Assembly (NCBI GenBank): GCA_015661965.1
Contig: DQVA01000215.1
Location: forward strand, 1 to 29,631
Source: Candidatus Bipolaricaulota bacterium
Lineage (GTDB): Bacteria > Bipolaricaulota > Bipolaricaulia > Bipolaricaulales > Bipolaricaulaceae
Direction of reading: 5' to 3'
DNA length: 29,631 bases
The notes beneath the pieces were generated by a model, which did no database searches, was not told where the DNA came from, and worked only from the letters and a program-made list of their open reading frames with translations. Below are positions 17,340-24,836 of the stretch, in pieces. A program made the translations under genes and the position numbers. The first letter of the stretch is position 1, and each line of letters starts with the position of its first letter.

Positions 17340-17678
17340 ATGGAAGCTATGGCTCGGGCACGGTTCGTCAGGGTCTCGCCCCTCAAGGCGCGGCTGGTGA
17401 TAGACGAGATCCGAGGGAAGCCGGTGGCGGAGGCCCAAAGGATCCTGGCCTTCTCCCCTAAAAAGGCGGCCCGGATCATCAAGAAGGTATTGGATTCGGC
17501 GGTGGCCAACGCCCAGCACAACTTCGAGCTGGATCCGGACCGGCTGTGGGTGGTGAAGGCGTTCGTGGATGAGGGGCCGCGCCTCAAGCGGCTCAAACCC
17601 CGGGCCTTCGGCCGGGCGGACATCATCCGTCGGCGCCTTGCACACATCACAGTGGTGGTGGCGGAAAAGGAGGAGTAG
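17340..17678 (+). CDS. rplV: 50S ribosomal protein L22
   Basis: L22, 112 residues, has a long beta-hairpin that forms part of the exit-tunnel constriction. ARFVRVSPLKARLVIDEIRG at the N-terminus and LWVVKAFVDEGPRLKRLKPR with the C-terminal RRRLAHITVVVAEKEE match the family. ATG 17340 is preferred because AGGTGA (17329-17334) is 5 nt upstream; GTG 17331 and ATG 17349 are other in-frame choices. No macrolide-resistance deletion is evident in the hairpin. Its stop TAG shares a base with the GTG of rpsC. Confidence 0.96.
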   Translation: MEAMARARFVRVSPLKARLVIDEIRGKPVAEAQRILAFSPKKAARIIKKVLDSAVANAQHNFELDPDRLWVVKAFVDEGPRLKRLKPRAFGRADIIRRRLAHITVVVAEKEE

Positions 17679-18334
17679 TGGGTCAGAAAACTCATCCGGT
17701 CGGGTTCCGGATCGGGGTGCTGCGCAAGTGGCGCTCCACCTGGTATGCGCCCGACAAGCTGGTCCCCCAGTATATCGCGGAGGACAAGAAGATCCGGGAC
17801 TACATCAAACGGAACTACCGGGGTGCCGGGATCGCGGAGGTGTTGATCGCGCGGGCCGTGCCGGAGCGGATCCGGGTGACCATCCGGGCCGCCCGGCCGG
17901 GGATCGTCATCGGCCGCGGGGGCGCCGAGATCGAGAAGCTCACCCAAGAGCTGGAGGAGCTCATCGGCCGCCAGGTGAAGATCGGGGTGATGGAGGTGGA
18001 GCGGCCGGAGCTGGAGGCCCCCTTGGTGGCCCAGGACGTGGCGTTCCAGATCGAAAACAGAATCAACCCCTATCGGGCCATGAAGGAGACCATTCGGCGG
18101 GTGATGTCCGCCGGGGCCCAAGGGGTTAAAATCCGGATCTCCGGGCGCCTGGGGGGGGCGGATATCGCCCGCTCGGTGGAGATGAAGCAGGGGCGGGTCC
18201 CCTTGCAAACCCTGCGTGCCGACGTGGACTATGGGCTGGCCGAGGCCATGACCAAATACGGGGTCATCGGGGTAAAGGCCTGGGTGTTCCGGGGTGAGGT
18301 GTGGTCCCCCAAGGAAACCCGTGAGGTGAGCTAG
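17678..18334 (+). CDS. rpsC: 30S ribosomal protein S3
   Basis: S3, 218 residues, lines the mRNA entry channel and contributes to the ribosomal helicase. It begins GQKTHPVGFRIGVLRKWRS. The KH type II domain includes ARPGIVIGRGGAEIEKLTQE with the GRGG loop at 79-82. The C-terminal domain has GVKIRISGRLGGADIARSVE and the SEMKQGRVPLQTLRA-like region, here EMKQGRVPLQTLRADVDYG. The start is GTG in the junction TAGTG, overlapping rplV by one base. Confidence 0.98.
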   Translation: MGQKTHPVGFRIGVLRKWRSTWYAPDKLVPQYIAEDKKIRDYIKRNYRGAGIAEVLIARAVPERIRVTIRAARPGIVIGRGGAEIEKLTQELEELIGRQVKIGVMEVERPELEAPLVAQDVAFQIENRINPYRAMKETIRRVMSAGAQGVKIRISGRLGGADIARSVEMKQGRVPLQTLRADVDYGLAEAMTKYGVIGVKAWVFRGEVWSPKETREVS

Positions 18335-18335
18335 C

Positions 18336-18764
18336 ATGTCTCTCCTTTTCCCGAAGCGGACCAAATACCGTAAACAGCAAAAAGGGCGGGTCAAAGGCAA
18401 GGCCACCCGCTGCAATGAGGTGGTGTTCGGGGACTGGGGGATCCAGGCCCTGGCCCCGGCTTGGATAACCCGGCAGCAGATCGAGGCTGCCCGGACCGCC
18501 CTGGCCCGGGCCACCCACCGGGGCAAGGTGTGGATCCGCATCTTCCCGGACAAGCCCATCACCAGAAAGCCGGCTGAGTCCCGGATGGGGAAAGGCAAGG
18601 GCAACGTGGAGAACTGGGTGGCGGTGGTGAAGCCGGGGACGGTGATGTTCGAGTTCGCCGGGGTGTCGGAGCGGGAGGCTAAACGGATCGCCAAGATCGT
18701 GGCCTACAAGTTCCCCATCCCCACCCGGCTGAAACGGCGGTTCCACCTGGGAGGTGAGCGATGA
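18336..18764 (+). CDS. rplP: 50S ribosomal protein L16
   Basis: L16, 142 residues, binds near the A-site and organises 23S rRNA around the tRNA elbow. Family segments are PKRTKYRKQQKGR at the N-terminus, GDWGIQALAPAWITRQQIEA and SRMGKGKGNVENWVAVVKPG; R83 in RMGKGKG corresponds to the arginine hydroxylated in some bacteria. The C-terminus RIAKIVAYKFPIPTRLKRRF is typical. It follows rpsC after 1 nt and overlaps rpmC by the ATGA junction. Confidence 0.97.
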   Translation: MSLLFPKRTKYRKQQKGRVKGKATRCNEVVFGDWGIQALAPAWITRQQIEAARTALARATHRGKVWIRIFPDKPITRKPAESRMGKGKGNVENWVAVVKPGTVMFEFAGVSEREAKRIAKIVAYKFPIPTRLKRRFHLGGER

Positions 18765-18967
18765 AGGCGCGGGAGCTGCGGGAGCTATCCACAGACGAGC
18801 TCCATCAGAGGCTGCGCGACCTCAAGCGCAAGCTCTTGAACTTGCGCTTTCAGCTCGCCTCCGGGCAACTCCAGAACACGGCGGAGATCGGGAAGACCAA
18901 GCGGGACATCGCCCGGACGCTGACCGTGCTCCGGGAACGGGAGCTGGCAAAGGATCGCAATGCGTAA
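18761..18967 (+). CDS. rpmC: 50S ribosomal protein L29
   Basis: L29, 68 residues, is a two-helix protein next to L23 at the tunnel exit. It has the standard ARELRELSTDELHQRLRDLK and LLNLRFQLASGQLQNTAEIG segments, followed by a helix KTKRDIARTLTVLRERELAK. The start is in the ATGA overlap with rplP, and the end overlaps rpsQ by 8 nt (ATGCGTAA). Both junctions point to translational coupling. Confidence 0.96.
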   Translation: MKARELRELSTDELHQRLRDLKRKLLNLRFQLASGQLQNTAEIGKTKRDIARTLTVLRERELAKDRNA

Positions 18968-19205
18968 GCAAAGGATCGGCCGCGTGGTAAGCGACAGGAT
19001 GCAGAAGACCATCGTGGTGGTGGAAGAGCGATTGGCCATGCACCCCCGCTACCGCAAGTACGTACGCCGACGCACCAAATATTACGTGCACGACGAGCGG
19101 GAGCAGGCGCGGGTAGGGGACATCGTGCGCATCGAGGAGACCCGGCCCCTGTCCCGGCTCAAGCGGTGGCGGTTGGTGGAGATCGTACGCCGTTCGGAGG
19201 GCTAA
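18960..19205 (+). CDS. rpsQ: 30S ribosomal protein S17
   Basis: S17, 81 residues, is an OB-fold protein that binds 16S rRNA early in assembly. The motif GRVVSDRMQKTIVVVEERL is typical, as is HPRYRKYVRRRTKYYVHDE and GDIVRIEETRPLSRLKRWRL. It overlaps the end of rpmC by 8 nt and ends 2 nt before rplN. Its last codons contain GGAGG, which serves as the ribosome binding site of rplN. Confidence 0.97.
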   Translation: MRKQRIGRVVSDRMQKTIVVVEERLAMHPRYRKYVRRRTKYYVHDEREQARVGDIVRIEETRPLSRLKRWRLVEIVRRSEG

Positions 19206-19207
19206 CC

Positions 19208-19570
19208 ATGATCCTTCCCGAGACGCGGCTGGTGGTTGCGGACAACACCGGGGTCAAAGAGGTGAAATGTATCACGGTTTTGGGGAAGCGCCGCCGGGGC
19301 CAGATCGGCGACATCATCGTGGCCTCGGTGCAACGGCGCATCCCCACTTCCGACTTCGATAAGGGGGACATCGTGCGGGGGGTGGTGGTGCGCACCCGGG
19401 CCGCCTATAAGCGCCCAGACGGCAGCACCCTGCGGTTTGACGACAACGCAGTGGTGCTGGTGGACAAGAACCTGCAGCCAGTGGGTACCCGGGTGTTCGG
19501 CCCGGTGGCCAGGGAGCTGCGGGAGCTGGGGATGATGCGCATCATCTCCCTGGCCCCCGAGGTGGTGTGA
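19208..19570 (+). CDS. rplN: 50S ribosomal protein L14
   Basis: L14, 120 residues, lies at the subunit interface and contacts L19 and 16S rRNA; it is also a target of the silencing factor RsfS. It begins MILPETRLVVADNTGVKEVK and carries GDIIVASVQRRIPTSDFDKG, then RVFGPVARELRELGMMRIIS. ATG 19208 is selected because GGAGG (19196-19200) is 7 nt upstream and the protein then has normal length. The open frame before this ATG lies within rpsQ and shows no similarity. Confidence 0.97.
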   Translation: MILPETRLVVADNTGVKEVKCITVLGKRRRGQIGDIIVASVQRRIPTSDFDKGDIVRGVVVRTRAAYKRPDGSTLRFDDNAVVLVDKNLQPVGTRVFGPVARELRELGMMRIISLAPEVV

Positions 19571-19571
19571 G

Positions 19572-19883
19572 ATGCGTAAGGTGAAAAAGGGCGACCGCGT
19601 CAAGGTCATCGCCGGGGACGACCGGGGCAAGATCGGCAAGGTGATCCGGGTCTACCCGGACCGGGAACGGGTGCTCGTGGAAGGGGTGAACATTATCACC
19701 AAACACCAGCGCCCCACCCAGACCGTGCGCGAGCCGGGGATCATAAAGCGGGAGGCCCCCATCCACTGGTCCAACGTGCGGGTGATCTGCCCCGAGTGCG
19801 GGGTGCCCACCCGCATCGGGTTCGCGGTGGTGGAAGGCCAGAAGCTGCGCAAGTGCCGCAAGTGCGGCGCCACGTTCGATTAA
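19572..19883 (+). CDS. rplX: 50S ribosomal protein L24, zinc-ribbon form
   Basis: L24, 103 residues, is an assembly-initiating 50S protein with a KOW motif, KKGDRVKVIAGDDRGKIGKV (5-24). The middle part has HQRPTQTVREPGIIKREAPI. The C-terminus adds two cysteine pairs, C73/C76 and C95/C98, that should bind zinc, a form found in many but not all bacteria. The gene begins 1 nt after the rplN stop (TGAGATG) and ends 4 nt before rplE. Confidence 0.97.
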   Translation: MRKVKKGDRVKVIAGDDRGKIGKVIRVYPDRERVLVEGVNIITKHQRPTQTVREPGIIKREAPIHWSNVRVICPECGVPTRIGFAVVEGQKLRKCRKCGATFD

Positions 19884-19887
19884 GGCC

Positions 19888-20424
19888 ATGCTGCTATACG
19901 AACGCTACAAGAAGGAGATCGTGCCACGCCTCATGAAGGAGCTTGGGTACAAGAACGTGATGCAGGTACCCAAGGTGGAGAAGGTCGTGATCAACATGGG
20001 GGTGGGCAAGCACGACGACCCCAAGGTGCTGGAGGGGGCGGTGGCCAACCTGGCCCAATTGGCCGGGCAGCGGCCGGTCATCACCCGGGCCAAGCGCTCC
20101 GTTTCGGACTTCAAGATCCGAAAAGGGGATGCCATCGGCTGCATGGTCACCCTGCGGGGAGTGCGGGCCTACGAATTCCTGAACAAGCTGTTCAACGTGG
20201 TGCTCCCCGGGATCCGGGACTTCAAGGGGCTGTCCTCGGACTCGTTCGACGGCCGGGGCAACTACTCCCTGGGGATCACGGAGCAGCTGGTGTTCCCCGA
20301 GGTCTCCTATGACGATGTGGTTCAAATCCAAGGGATGGACATCACCATCGTGACCACGGCCGAGACCGACCGGGAGGCGCAGGCGTTGCTTTCCGCCTTG
20401 GGGTGTCCGTTTCGCAAGGATTAG
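19888..20424 (+). CDS. rplE: 50S ribosomal protein L5
   Basis: L5, 178 residues, binds 5S rRNA and contacts the P-site tRNA and S13. Family features are VPKVEKVVINMGVGKHDDPK, then ANLAQLAGQRPVITRAKRSV, FKIRKGDAIGCMVTLRGVRA and the C-terminal MDITIVTTAETDREAQALLS. The start ATG is 4 nt after the rplX stop, with its ribosome binding signal inside the rplX coding sequence. It belongs to the spc gene set and is followed by rpsN after 8 nt. Confidence 0.98.
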   Translation: MLLYERYKKEIVPRLMKELGYKNVMQVPKVEKVVINMGVGKHDDPKVLEGAVANLAQLAGQRPVITRAKRSVSDFKIRKGDAIGCMVTLRGVRAYEFLNKLFNVVLPGIRDFKGLSSDSFDGRGNYSLGITEQLVFPEVSYDDVVQIQGMDITIVTTAETDREAQALLSALGCPFRKD

Positions 20425-20432
20425 GGGGAAAC

Positions 20433-20618
20433 ATGGCGAGGAAAGCGCTGATTTTAAAGTCGCAGCGGCCGCCGAAGTTCAAGGTGCGACACCGCAACCG
20501 GTGTCAACTGTGCGGCCGCCCGCGGGCCTACATCCGGGACTTCGGGATCTGCCGGTTGTGCTTCCGCAAGATGGCCCTGGAGGGGGAGATCCCCGGGGTG
20601 AAAAAGGCAAGTTGGTGA
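20433..20618 (+). CDS. rpsN: 30S ribosomal protein S14, zinc-binding type Z
   Basis: The short form of S14, 61 residues, binds zinc through C24, C27, C40 and C43 (CQLC and CRLC), as in Thermus and Bacillus. It joins the 30S head late in assembly and contacts S3 and S10. MARKALILKS begins the protein, and RPRAYIRDFGICRLCFRKMA is canonical. ATG 20433 follows TAGGGGGAA, the ribosome binding site overlapping the rplE stop. Ten upstream in-frame codons within rplE are not part of the family. Confidence 0.97.
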   Translation: MARKALILKSQRPPKFKVRHRNRCQLCGRPRAYIRDFGICRLCFRKMALEGEIPGVKKASW

Positions 20619-20628
20619 GGAGGACAAG

Positions 20629-21039
20629 GTGACGGTTGCGGACCCAATCGCCGACATGCTGACGCGGATTCGGAACGCCATCGGGCGCCTACACCCCGAG
20701 GTGGAGATGCCCTCCTCCAAGCTCCGGGAGGCCATTGCCCGGATTCTGAAGGAGGAGGGATACATCGAGGACTACCGGGTGGAGGAGGGGGACAGCTATC
20801 CCCTGCTCCGCATCCGGCTCAAGTACCTGGAGGAGGGGACCAGGCTCCGGCGGCCCGCCATCCAGGGGCTGCGCCGGGTCAGCCGGCCCTCGCGGCGCCT
20901 CTATGTGGGGGCCGACGAAATCCCCAATACCCATTCCGGCCTCGGGATCTCCATCCTGTCGACGTCACAGGGGATCATGACCGGGCGGGAAGCCCGCCAA
21001 AGGCGCATCGGCGGCGAGCTCCTGTGCGAGATCTGGTGA
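20629..21039 (+). CDS. rpsH: 30S ribosomal protein S8
   Basis: S8, 136 residues, binds helix 21 of 16S rRNA and organises the platform. It begins TVADPIADMLTRIRNAIGRL and ends in the family core GLGISILSTSQGIMTGREAR followed by RRIGGELLCEIW. The start is GTG at 20629, preceded by GTGAGGAGG. In E. coli S8 represses the spc operon by binding a mimic of its rRNA site at rplE; I did not identify such a site. Confidence 0.97.
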   Translation: MTVADPIADMLTRIRNAIGRLHPEVEMPSSKLREAIARILKEEGYIEDYRVEEGDSYPLLRIRLKYLEEGTRLRRPAIQGLRRVSRPSRRLYVGADEIPNTHSGLGISILSTSQGIMTGREARQRRIGGELLCEIW

Positions 21040-21050
21040 GGTGAGAGGCG

Positions 21051-21593
21051 ATGTCCAAGATCGGCAAACGGCCCATCCCCCTGCCCGACGGGGTCAAGGT
21101 CACCGTCACCGAGGACGAGATAGTGGTGGAGGGACCACACGGGAAGTTGGTGCAGCGCTACGAGCCCCAATACGTGCTGATTGTGGTGGAGGACGGCGAG
21201 GTCCGGGTGGAGCGGAAGGGCGACCGGGCCGTCTTCCGGGCCCGACACGGCCTCTATCGGGCCTTGATCGCCAACATGGTGCACGGCGTGAGCCAGAAGT
21301 GGCAGAAGGAACTGGAGATCCACGGCCTGGGGTACCGGGCCCGCCTGGAGGGGAAGGCCCTGGTGTTGGAGCTGGGTTACTCCCATCCCATCCGGTACGA
21401 GCCCCCCGCCGGGGTGGAACTGGAGGTCCCGGACCAGCAGAAGATCGTGGTGCGGGGCATCGACAAACAGCTGGTGGGCCAAGTGGCGGCTGATATCCGC
21501 GCCTTCCGGCCCCCGGAGCCGTATCGGGCCACTGGGATCCGCTACAAGGGCGAGGAGATCGTACGCAAGGCTGGAAAGCTTGGGGTGAAGTGA
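21051..21593 (+). CDS. rplF: 50S ribosomal protein L6
   Basis: L6, 180 residues, has two repeats and sits near the sarcin-ricin loop at the factor-binding site. The family start SKIGKRPIPLPDGVKVTVTE, the mid-protein LYRALIANMVHGVSQKWQKE and the GYRARLEGKALVLELGYSHP region are present. The end reads RPPEPYRATGIRYKGEEIVR and KAGKLGVK. It has the usual length. The stop TGA overlaps a possible GTG start of rplR. Confidence 0.98.
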   Translation: MSKIGKRPIPLPDGVKVTVTEDEIVVEGPHGKLVQRYEPQYVLIVVEDGEVRVERKGDRAVFRARHGLYRALIANMVHGVSQKWQKELEIHGLGYRARLEGKALVLELGYSHPIRYEPPAGVELEVPDQQKIVVRGIDKQLVGQVAADIRAFRPPEPYRATGIRYKGEEIVRKAGKLGVK

Positions 21594-21601
21594 TCACTGT
21601 C

Positions 21602-21964
21602 ATGGGAAAGCTCAGTCGGAACGAAATGCGGAAGCGGAGGCATCGCCGGATCCGGAGGAAGGTGGTGGGTACCCCGGAGCGGCCGCGCCTGTGTGTGTAC
21701 AAGAGCCTCAGGCATATCTACGCCCAGTTGGTGGACGACTCGCGCGGCCACACGTTGGTGGCGGCCTCCACCCTGGATCCGGAGATCCGGGGCCAAGTCA
21801 AGTCCCCGGACGTGGAGGCGGCCAAGCTGGTGGGCCAGCTCCTTGCCCGCCGGGCGGTGGAGCAGGGGATCCGGGAGGTGGTGTTCGACCGGTCCGGCTA
21901 TCCCTATCACGGCAAGGTGCGGGCATTGGCCGAAGCCGCCCGGGAAGGGGGGTTGGTATTTTGA
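21602..21964 (+). CDS. rplR: 50S ribosomal protein L18
   Basis: L18, 120 residues, binds 5S rRNA together with L5. It carries RRHRRIRRKVVGTPERPRLC near the N-terminus, VYKSLRHIYAQLVDDSRGHT and the end motif FDRSGYPYHGKVRALAEAAR. ATG 21602 gives the normal length. A GTG at 21590, overlapping the rplF stop, would add four residues; neither has a strong ribosome binding site, so the start is uncertain by four codons. The TGA stop is embedded in the TTGA junction with rpsE. Confidence 0.95.
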   Translation: MGKLSRNEMRKRRHRRIRRKVVGTPERPRLCVYKSLRHIYAQLVDDSRGHTLVAASTLDPEIRGQVKSPDVEAAKLVGQLLARRAVEQGIREVVFDRSGYPYHGKVRALAEAAREGGLVF

Positions 21965-22479
21965 GGACTAACGTCGGCGCGGAGCAGCTTTCCAACGAGG
22001 TTATCGAGATCCGCCGGGTGGGCAAGGTCACCAAGGGTGGCAAGCGCCTCCGGTTCCGGGTGGTGGTTGTCGTCGGCGACGGCGAGGGCCATGTGGGGGT
22101 GGGCATGGGCAAATCCATCGAGATCCCCATGGCCATCCAGCAGGCCATCCGTGATGCGGCCAAGCACATGATCGAGGTGCCCATCGTGAACGGGACCATC
22201 CCGCATGAGGTGATCGGGGAACTGGGGGCGGCCCGGGTGCTCCTGAAGCCAGCCTATCCCGGCACCGGGATCATCGCCGGCCGCACGGTGGGCGCGGTAT
22301 GCCGGCTGGCCGGAATACGGGACATCCTCACCAAGGCGTTGGGGTCCACCAACCCGTTGAACCTGGCCCGGGCGGCCCTGGACGGGCTGGCCCGGCTGGA
22401 GACCCCGGAGCAGGTGGCGGCCCGCCGGGGAAAGAAGCCGGAAGAGATCATGGAGGTCAACGGTGCTAAGGCTGAGTGA
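21961..22479 (+). CDS. rpsE: 30S ribosomal protein S5
   Basis: S5, 172 residues, lines the mRNA entry channel and influences fidelity. The RNA-binding N domain has VGKVTKGGKRLRFRVVVVVG and DGEGHVGVGMGKSIEIPMAI, followed by TGIIAGRTVGAVCRLAGIRD. No ATG or GTG stands between the rplR end and the conserved region. TTG at 21961, sharing bases with the rplR stop as TTGA, is therefore the most reasonable start, with a G-rich stretch a few bases upstream. rpmD (L30), which usually follows, is absent; rplO starts 17 nt before this gene ends. Confidence 0.95.
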   Translation: MRTNVGAEQLSNEVIEIRRVGKVTKGGKRLRFRVVVVVGDGEGHVGVGMGKSIEIPMAIQQAIRDAAKHMIEVPIVNGTIPHEVIGELGAARVLLKPAYPGTGIIAGRTVGAVCRLAGIRDILTKALGSTNPLNLARAALDGLARLETPEQVAARRGKKPEEIMEVNGAKAE

Positions 22480-22912
22480 TCTTAAGCCGACCCCCGGGAG
22501 CGTACGGCGCCGGAAGCGGGTGGGGCGCGGCTACAGCTCCGGCCACGGAGGCCATGAATCCGGCCGGGGCACCAAGGGCCAGGGGTCCCGCTCCGGGATC
22601 AAGGTACGTCCCGGGTTCGAAGGAGGCCAGACCCCGTTCTGGATGCGGTTCCCCAAGCGGGGGTTCAAGAACCCGGCCCGCACCGAATACGCCATCGTGA
22701 ACCTGGCCCAGCTGGAGGCGCATTTCCAGGCCGGGGACGTGGTGACCTTGGAGCAGCTCATGGCCCGGGGGATCGTCAAGGACCCTCAGGCCGGGCTCAA
22801 GGTGCTGGGGGAGGGTGAACTCACCAAGGCCCTAACCGTTAAGGCTAACAAGTTCAGCCGCTCGGCCCGGGAGAAGATCCTGGCAGCAGGGGGCCAGGTC
22901 GAGGAGGTCTGA
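22463..22912 (+). CDS. rplO: 50S ribosomal protein L15
   Basis: L15, 149 residues, threads a long basic tail through the core of the large subunit. It begins MLRLSDLKPTPGSVRRRKRV, and RGYSSGHGGHESGRGTKGQG plus GFEGGQTPFWMRFPKRGFKN are the family glycine-rich signatures. The GTG start at 22463 lies within the last codons of rpsE and is preceded by GGAGGT (22452-22457). The C-terminal half, ending ILAAGGQVEEV, is standard. It is 2 nt from secY. Confidence 0.97.
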   Translation: MLRLSDLKPTPGSVRRRKRVGRGYSSGHGGHESGRGTKGQGSRSGIKVRPGFEGGQTPFWMRFPKRGFKNPARTEYAIVNLAQLEAHFQAGDVVTLEQLMARGIVKDPQAGLKVLGEGELTKALTVKANKFSRSAREKILAAGGQVEEV

Positions 22913-22914
22913 TC

Positions 22915-24207
22915 GTGCTCGAGCGCATCCACCAGGTCTTCACCATCGAGGAGCTCCGTAAGAGGATCCTTTACACCCTGGGCATGCTGCTGGTGTTCCG
23001 CATCGGCTCCTACATCCCGGTGCCGGGGGTGGACACCAAGCAGCTGGCCGATGTCCTGTCCGGGGCGTTCGGGCAAGGGCTGTTCGGGTTCATCAACCTG
23101 TTCACCGGCGGGGCCCTGTCCCGATTCTCCCTGTTCGGCTTGGGGGTAATCCCCTACATCAACGCCTCCATCATCCTGTCCCTTTTGATCCCTGTGTTCC
23201 CGAAATTGAAGGAGCTCCAGCAGCAGGGCCGGGAAGGCCGCCGCAAGCTCACCCAGTACACCCGCTGGGGCACCGTGTTCCTCGCCTTCTTCCAGGCCTA
23301 CGCCATGAGCTACCTGGTGATCCGGTACGGCCTAGCTCAACCCACAGTGGGCTTCTTCCTCACCTCCATCATCGCCCTCACGGCGGGGACCATCTTCCTG
23401 ATGTGGATCGGCGAGCGCATCACCGAAAACGGTATCGGAAACGGCATCTCCATGATCATCATGGCCGGGATCATCGCCCGGTTCCCCGGCCAGCTACAGC
23501 GCACCTACATCGAGATCTCCGCCGGCACCGTGTCCCCCATCTGGGCGGTGGGACTGCTGGTGCTGTTCGTCGTAGTGATCGCCGGCACGGTGGTGATCCA
23601 GCAGGGACAGCGCAAGATCCCCATCCAGTACGCCAAACGGACCGCTGGCCGGCGGGTGTACGGGGGACATTCCGCGCATCTCCCCATCCGGGTGAACCAA
23701 GGCGGCGTCATCCCCATCATCTTCGCCTCGGCCATCCTCACCCTGCCCAGCTCCGTCGCCGCCTGGGTGCCGGGCCTCAACTGGTTGCAATCCTACGTGG
23801 CACCCGGGACCCTGATCTACCTAATCGCTTACGTATTGCTGATCTTCTTCTTCACCTATTTCTACTCGTCGCTGGTGTTCGATCCCCATGACCTGGCGAA
23901 GAACCTCAGGGAGGCCGGTGGGTTCATCCCCGGGGTGCGGCCGGGGGAGCCCACCGCCCGCTACCTCACTGACGTGACCGGGAGGCTTCTTTTGGTGGGC
24001 GCGCTGTTCCTAGCCGCCATCGCTGTTCTTCCCTATGTGTTTCAAGCCATATCGGGGATAACCGCGTTCTCCCTGGGTGGGACCTCACTGCTGATTCTGG
24101 TGGGGGTGGGGATCGACACCATCATGCAGATCGAGGCTCATCTGGTAATGCGGCAGTATGAATCGCTAGTCAAGGGGGCTGCCTTCCTGGGCCGGAGGCG
24201 GGGATGA
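22915..24207 (+). CDS. secY: Preprotein translocase subunit SecY
   Basis: SecY, 430 residues, is the channel of the Sec translocon in the inner membrane, with ten transmembrane helices. Family signatures are FRIGSYIPVPGVDTKQLADV, the plug-region GALSRFSLFGLGVIPYINAS, the IGERITENGIGNGISMIIMA loop and a cytosolic loop with QQGQRKIPIQYAKR. The C-terminus has FIPGVRPGEPTARYLTDVTG and MQIEAHLVMRQYESLVKGA. It starts at GTG 22915, 2 nt after rplO, with GAGGAGGTCT inside the rplO end as ribosome binding site. It overlaps adk by ATGA. Its position in the spc set is the usual one. Confidence 0.98.
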   Translation: MLERIHQVFTIEELRKRILYTLGMLLVFRIGSYIPVPGVDTKQLADVLSGAFGQGLFGFINLFTGGALSRFSLFGLGVIPYINASIILSLLIPVFPKLKELQQQGREGRRKLTQYTRWGTVFLAFFQAYAMSYLVIRYGLAQPTVGFFLTSIIALTAGTIFLMWIGERITENGIGNGISMIIMAGIIARFPGQLQRTYIEISAGTVSPIWAVGLLVLFVVVIAGTVVIQQGQRKIPIQYAKRTAGRRVYGGHSAHLPIRVNQGGVIPIIFASAILTLPSSVAAWVPGLNWLQSYVAPGTLIYLIAYVLLIFFFTYFYSSLVFDPHDLAKNLREAGGFIPGVRPGEPTARYLTDVTGRLLLVGALFLAAIAVLPYVFQAISGITAFSLGGTSLLILVGVGIDTIMQIEAHLVMRQYESLVKGAAFLGRRRG

Positions 24208-24836
24208 AGAACCTGATCTTGCTGGGGCCGCCCGGGGCGGGAAAGGGGACCATCGCCAAGCGGCTGGCGGCCGAACTCGGCTACCTCCACCTCTCCACCG
24301 GGGACATCCTGCGGGAGGAAGTGGCGCGGGGAAGCGAGCTGGGGAAGAAGGCCAAGGCGTACATGGACGCCGGGGAACTGGTTCCGGACGAGCTTATCCT
24401 GGCTATGGTCAAGGAACGCGTGGCCGGCAAGGACGGCATCCTGTTCGACGGCTTCCCCAGGACCCTGGCCCAGGCCAGGGGCCTAGAGGAGATCGCCCCG
24501 GTGCAGCTGGTGCTGCTACTGGAACTCGATCGGGACACGGTGGTGCGCCGGCTGTCGGCCCGGCGGGTCTGTCCCCAGTGTGGGGCCCTGTACAACCTGA
24601 TCACCAGCCCCCCCAAGGAGGACGAGCGCTGCGATAGCTGTGGCGAAAAACTCATCCAGCGGGAAGACGACCGGCCCGAGGTGATCGCCCGCCGGTTCCA
24701 GGTGTACATGCGGGATTCCGTGCCGCTGGTGGACTACTACCAAGGGAAGGGGATCTTGGTACGGCTGGACGCCGCCCGCCCCCCCGGGGAGGTGTACGCC
24801 GCTGCCCTCCATGCCATCGGTGATGATCGCCCTTAA
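24204..24836 (+). CDS. adk: Adenylate kinase, zinc-binding LID form
   Basis: Adenylate kinase, 210 residues, interconverts ATP plus AMP with two ADP. The P-loop is GPPGAGKGT (8-16), the AMP-binding region has STGDILREEV (31-40), and FDGFPRT (81-87) is conserved. The LID domain carries four cysteines, C123, C126, C143 and C146, a structural zinc site typical of Gram-positive and many thermophilic enzymes. DDRPEVIARRFQVY supplies the catalytic arginines. It starts in the ATGA overlap with the secY stop. Its 3' end overlaps the start of map. Confidence 0.97.
   Translation: MKNLILLGPPGAGKGTIAKRLAAELGYLHLSTGDILREEVARGSELGKKAKAYMDAGELVPDELILAMVKERVAGKDGILFDGFPRTLAQARGLEEIAPVQLVLLLELDRDTVVRRLSARRVCPQCGALYNLITSPPKEDERCDSCGEKLIQREDDRPEVIARRFQVYMRDSVPLVDYYQGKGILVRLDAARPPGEVYAAALHAIGDDRP

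Noticed and set aside
16502..18694. Very long minus-strand open frame (about 730 codons) opposite rplB-rplP
   Set aside because: It mirrors highly conserved ribosomal genes on the other strand. High GC content removes stop codons in antisense frames, and no family is recognisable in its translation.
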